Below the pieces are notes generated by a model. That model was not told the origin of the DNA, made no database searches, and was given only the letters and a program-made list of their open reading frames with translations. A program made the translations under genes and the position numbers. Below are positions 63,313 to 64,000 of a stretch of 64,000 bases of DNA, one piece after another; positions within the stretch are counted from its first letter, which is position 1, and each line of letters opens with the position of its first letter. Source of the stretch: Xanthostigma xanthostigma (taxonomy: Eukaryota > Arthropoda > Insecta > Raphidioptera > Raphidiidae); the NCBI GenBank assembly GCA_963575645.1, contig OY754465.1, positions 44,232,401 through 44,296,400 of the forward strand, given 5' to 3'.

Positions 63313-64000
63313 CTGCAAGTACAATTTAATGTGTCCTTTTAGCAATATGAAAATGCATTCCAAAACAATTCACCCCCGGCTAATGTACCCAGATTCTCTA
63401 AATGAAATTAAAGATTGATGTCAAAATTGACAGAGATTTTTATTTCGCTTTAATCGTTTTATAGGATAAAATAGAACTCGAAATGAGCCGCCATGTTTAC
63501 CTACTGTGACGTCATTCTTGTAGGATACAAACAAGTGAAGGCTCGGTATCGTTTACACGAGGTTCGTTTCGTGTTTACACACGTGTGTGTCGTTTATGTA
63601 GGTATAAGTTAGTTTACTACAATTCTGACGTCACACTTTAAACCATCATGGCGAACAGCGTTTTTAGACATGTCAAAAAATTGCAATTTCAAAATTAAAA
63701 TAATAAATCAACGTTGTATTTAGAGAATACTAACCAATAATTTCTTATTTGTAAAATTACTGTATTGACATAATTTAATCATCTATATATTTAAAACACA
63801 AGCCCTAAATATCTTGACAATCCGCCAGCCATCCCTACTAAACCGATTGACACAATTTTTTTTTAAACTGAACTCTGAAGCCTTTAGTCCACAGATATGT
63901 TATCGCTATTTTTTTGGTGAAATTTCTTTAAAAGGGGCGATTTCAAGCGATAATAGTAAAACTGACGAGGGGGTAGCGTGGTGAAGAGGAACGTAAAGAG
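63313..64000. other. Intron upstream of the stomatin-like exons
   Basis: It includes GC-richer words around 63540-63620 (CGTTTACACGAGGTTCGTTT) and no further exon of the gene. No element ends found. Confidence 0.5.

Noticed and set aside
1..64000. tRNA, rRNA, CRISPR or endogenous viral genes
   Set aside because: None recognised on reading; the only retroelement trace is a solo LTR without coding sequence.

Overview
The window is nuclear DNA of an insect, most likely a moth or butterfly. It is AT-rich, its genes are split by GT-AG introns, and one of them matches the insect chromatin protein Chromator. Many intron repeats resemble families common in Lepidoptera, including short Helitrons with an A|TC...CTAG|T structure. 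The order-level call is inference. I saw no prokaryotic operons, CRISPR arrays, rRNA or tRNA genes.

Five host loci and one nested gene can be joined from exons whose splice sites and reading phases agree. (1) 260-4389 (+): the 3' part of NSUN6, a tRNA m5C methyltransferase, with both cysteine motifs. (2) 4510-25970 (-): a DLEC1/CFAP81-like axonemal protein of about 1,770 residues in at least 22 exons. It is tail to tail with NSUN6, and the two poly(A) signals abut. (3) 28659-43764 (-): Chromator, 10 exons that join without a phase break into 875 residues, with a CCHC finger and a chromodomain. (4) 36182-37797 (-): a Myb/SANT-like gene inside Chromator intron 4. (5) 46906-54923 (+): a secreted 425-residue CUB-domain protein in 8 exons. 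(6) 62857-63312 (-): the last two exons of a stomatin/MEC-2-like band-7 protein.

The rest is mostly transposon-derived. Introns of DLEC1 and Chromator, and the 8 kb between the CUB gene and the stomatin-like gene, hold short elements whose ends and target-site duplications can be read: hAT (8 bp), PIF/Harbinger (TTA), pogo/Tigger and Tc1/IS630 types (TA), Helitrons, one solo LTR with an AATAT duplication, and several long inverted repeats. Several elements keep only one end of a transposase gene. Two nested insertions give a relative order of events: an LTR inside a long-TIR element, and a Harbinger inside a Tigger element.

The host genes do not form a pathway: RNA methylation, axoneme, chromatin, secreted protein and membrane scaffold. 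I found no clearly new biological system. The points most worth a second look are the abutting poly(A) signals, two transposons inserted about 15 nt downstream of DLEC1 splice donors, the intronic hairpins, the Myb/SANT gene near Harbinger relics, and an exon-like open frame at 56396-56510.
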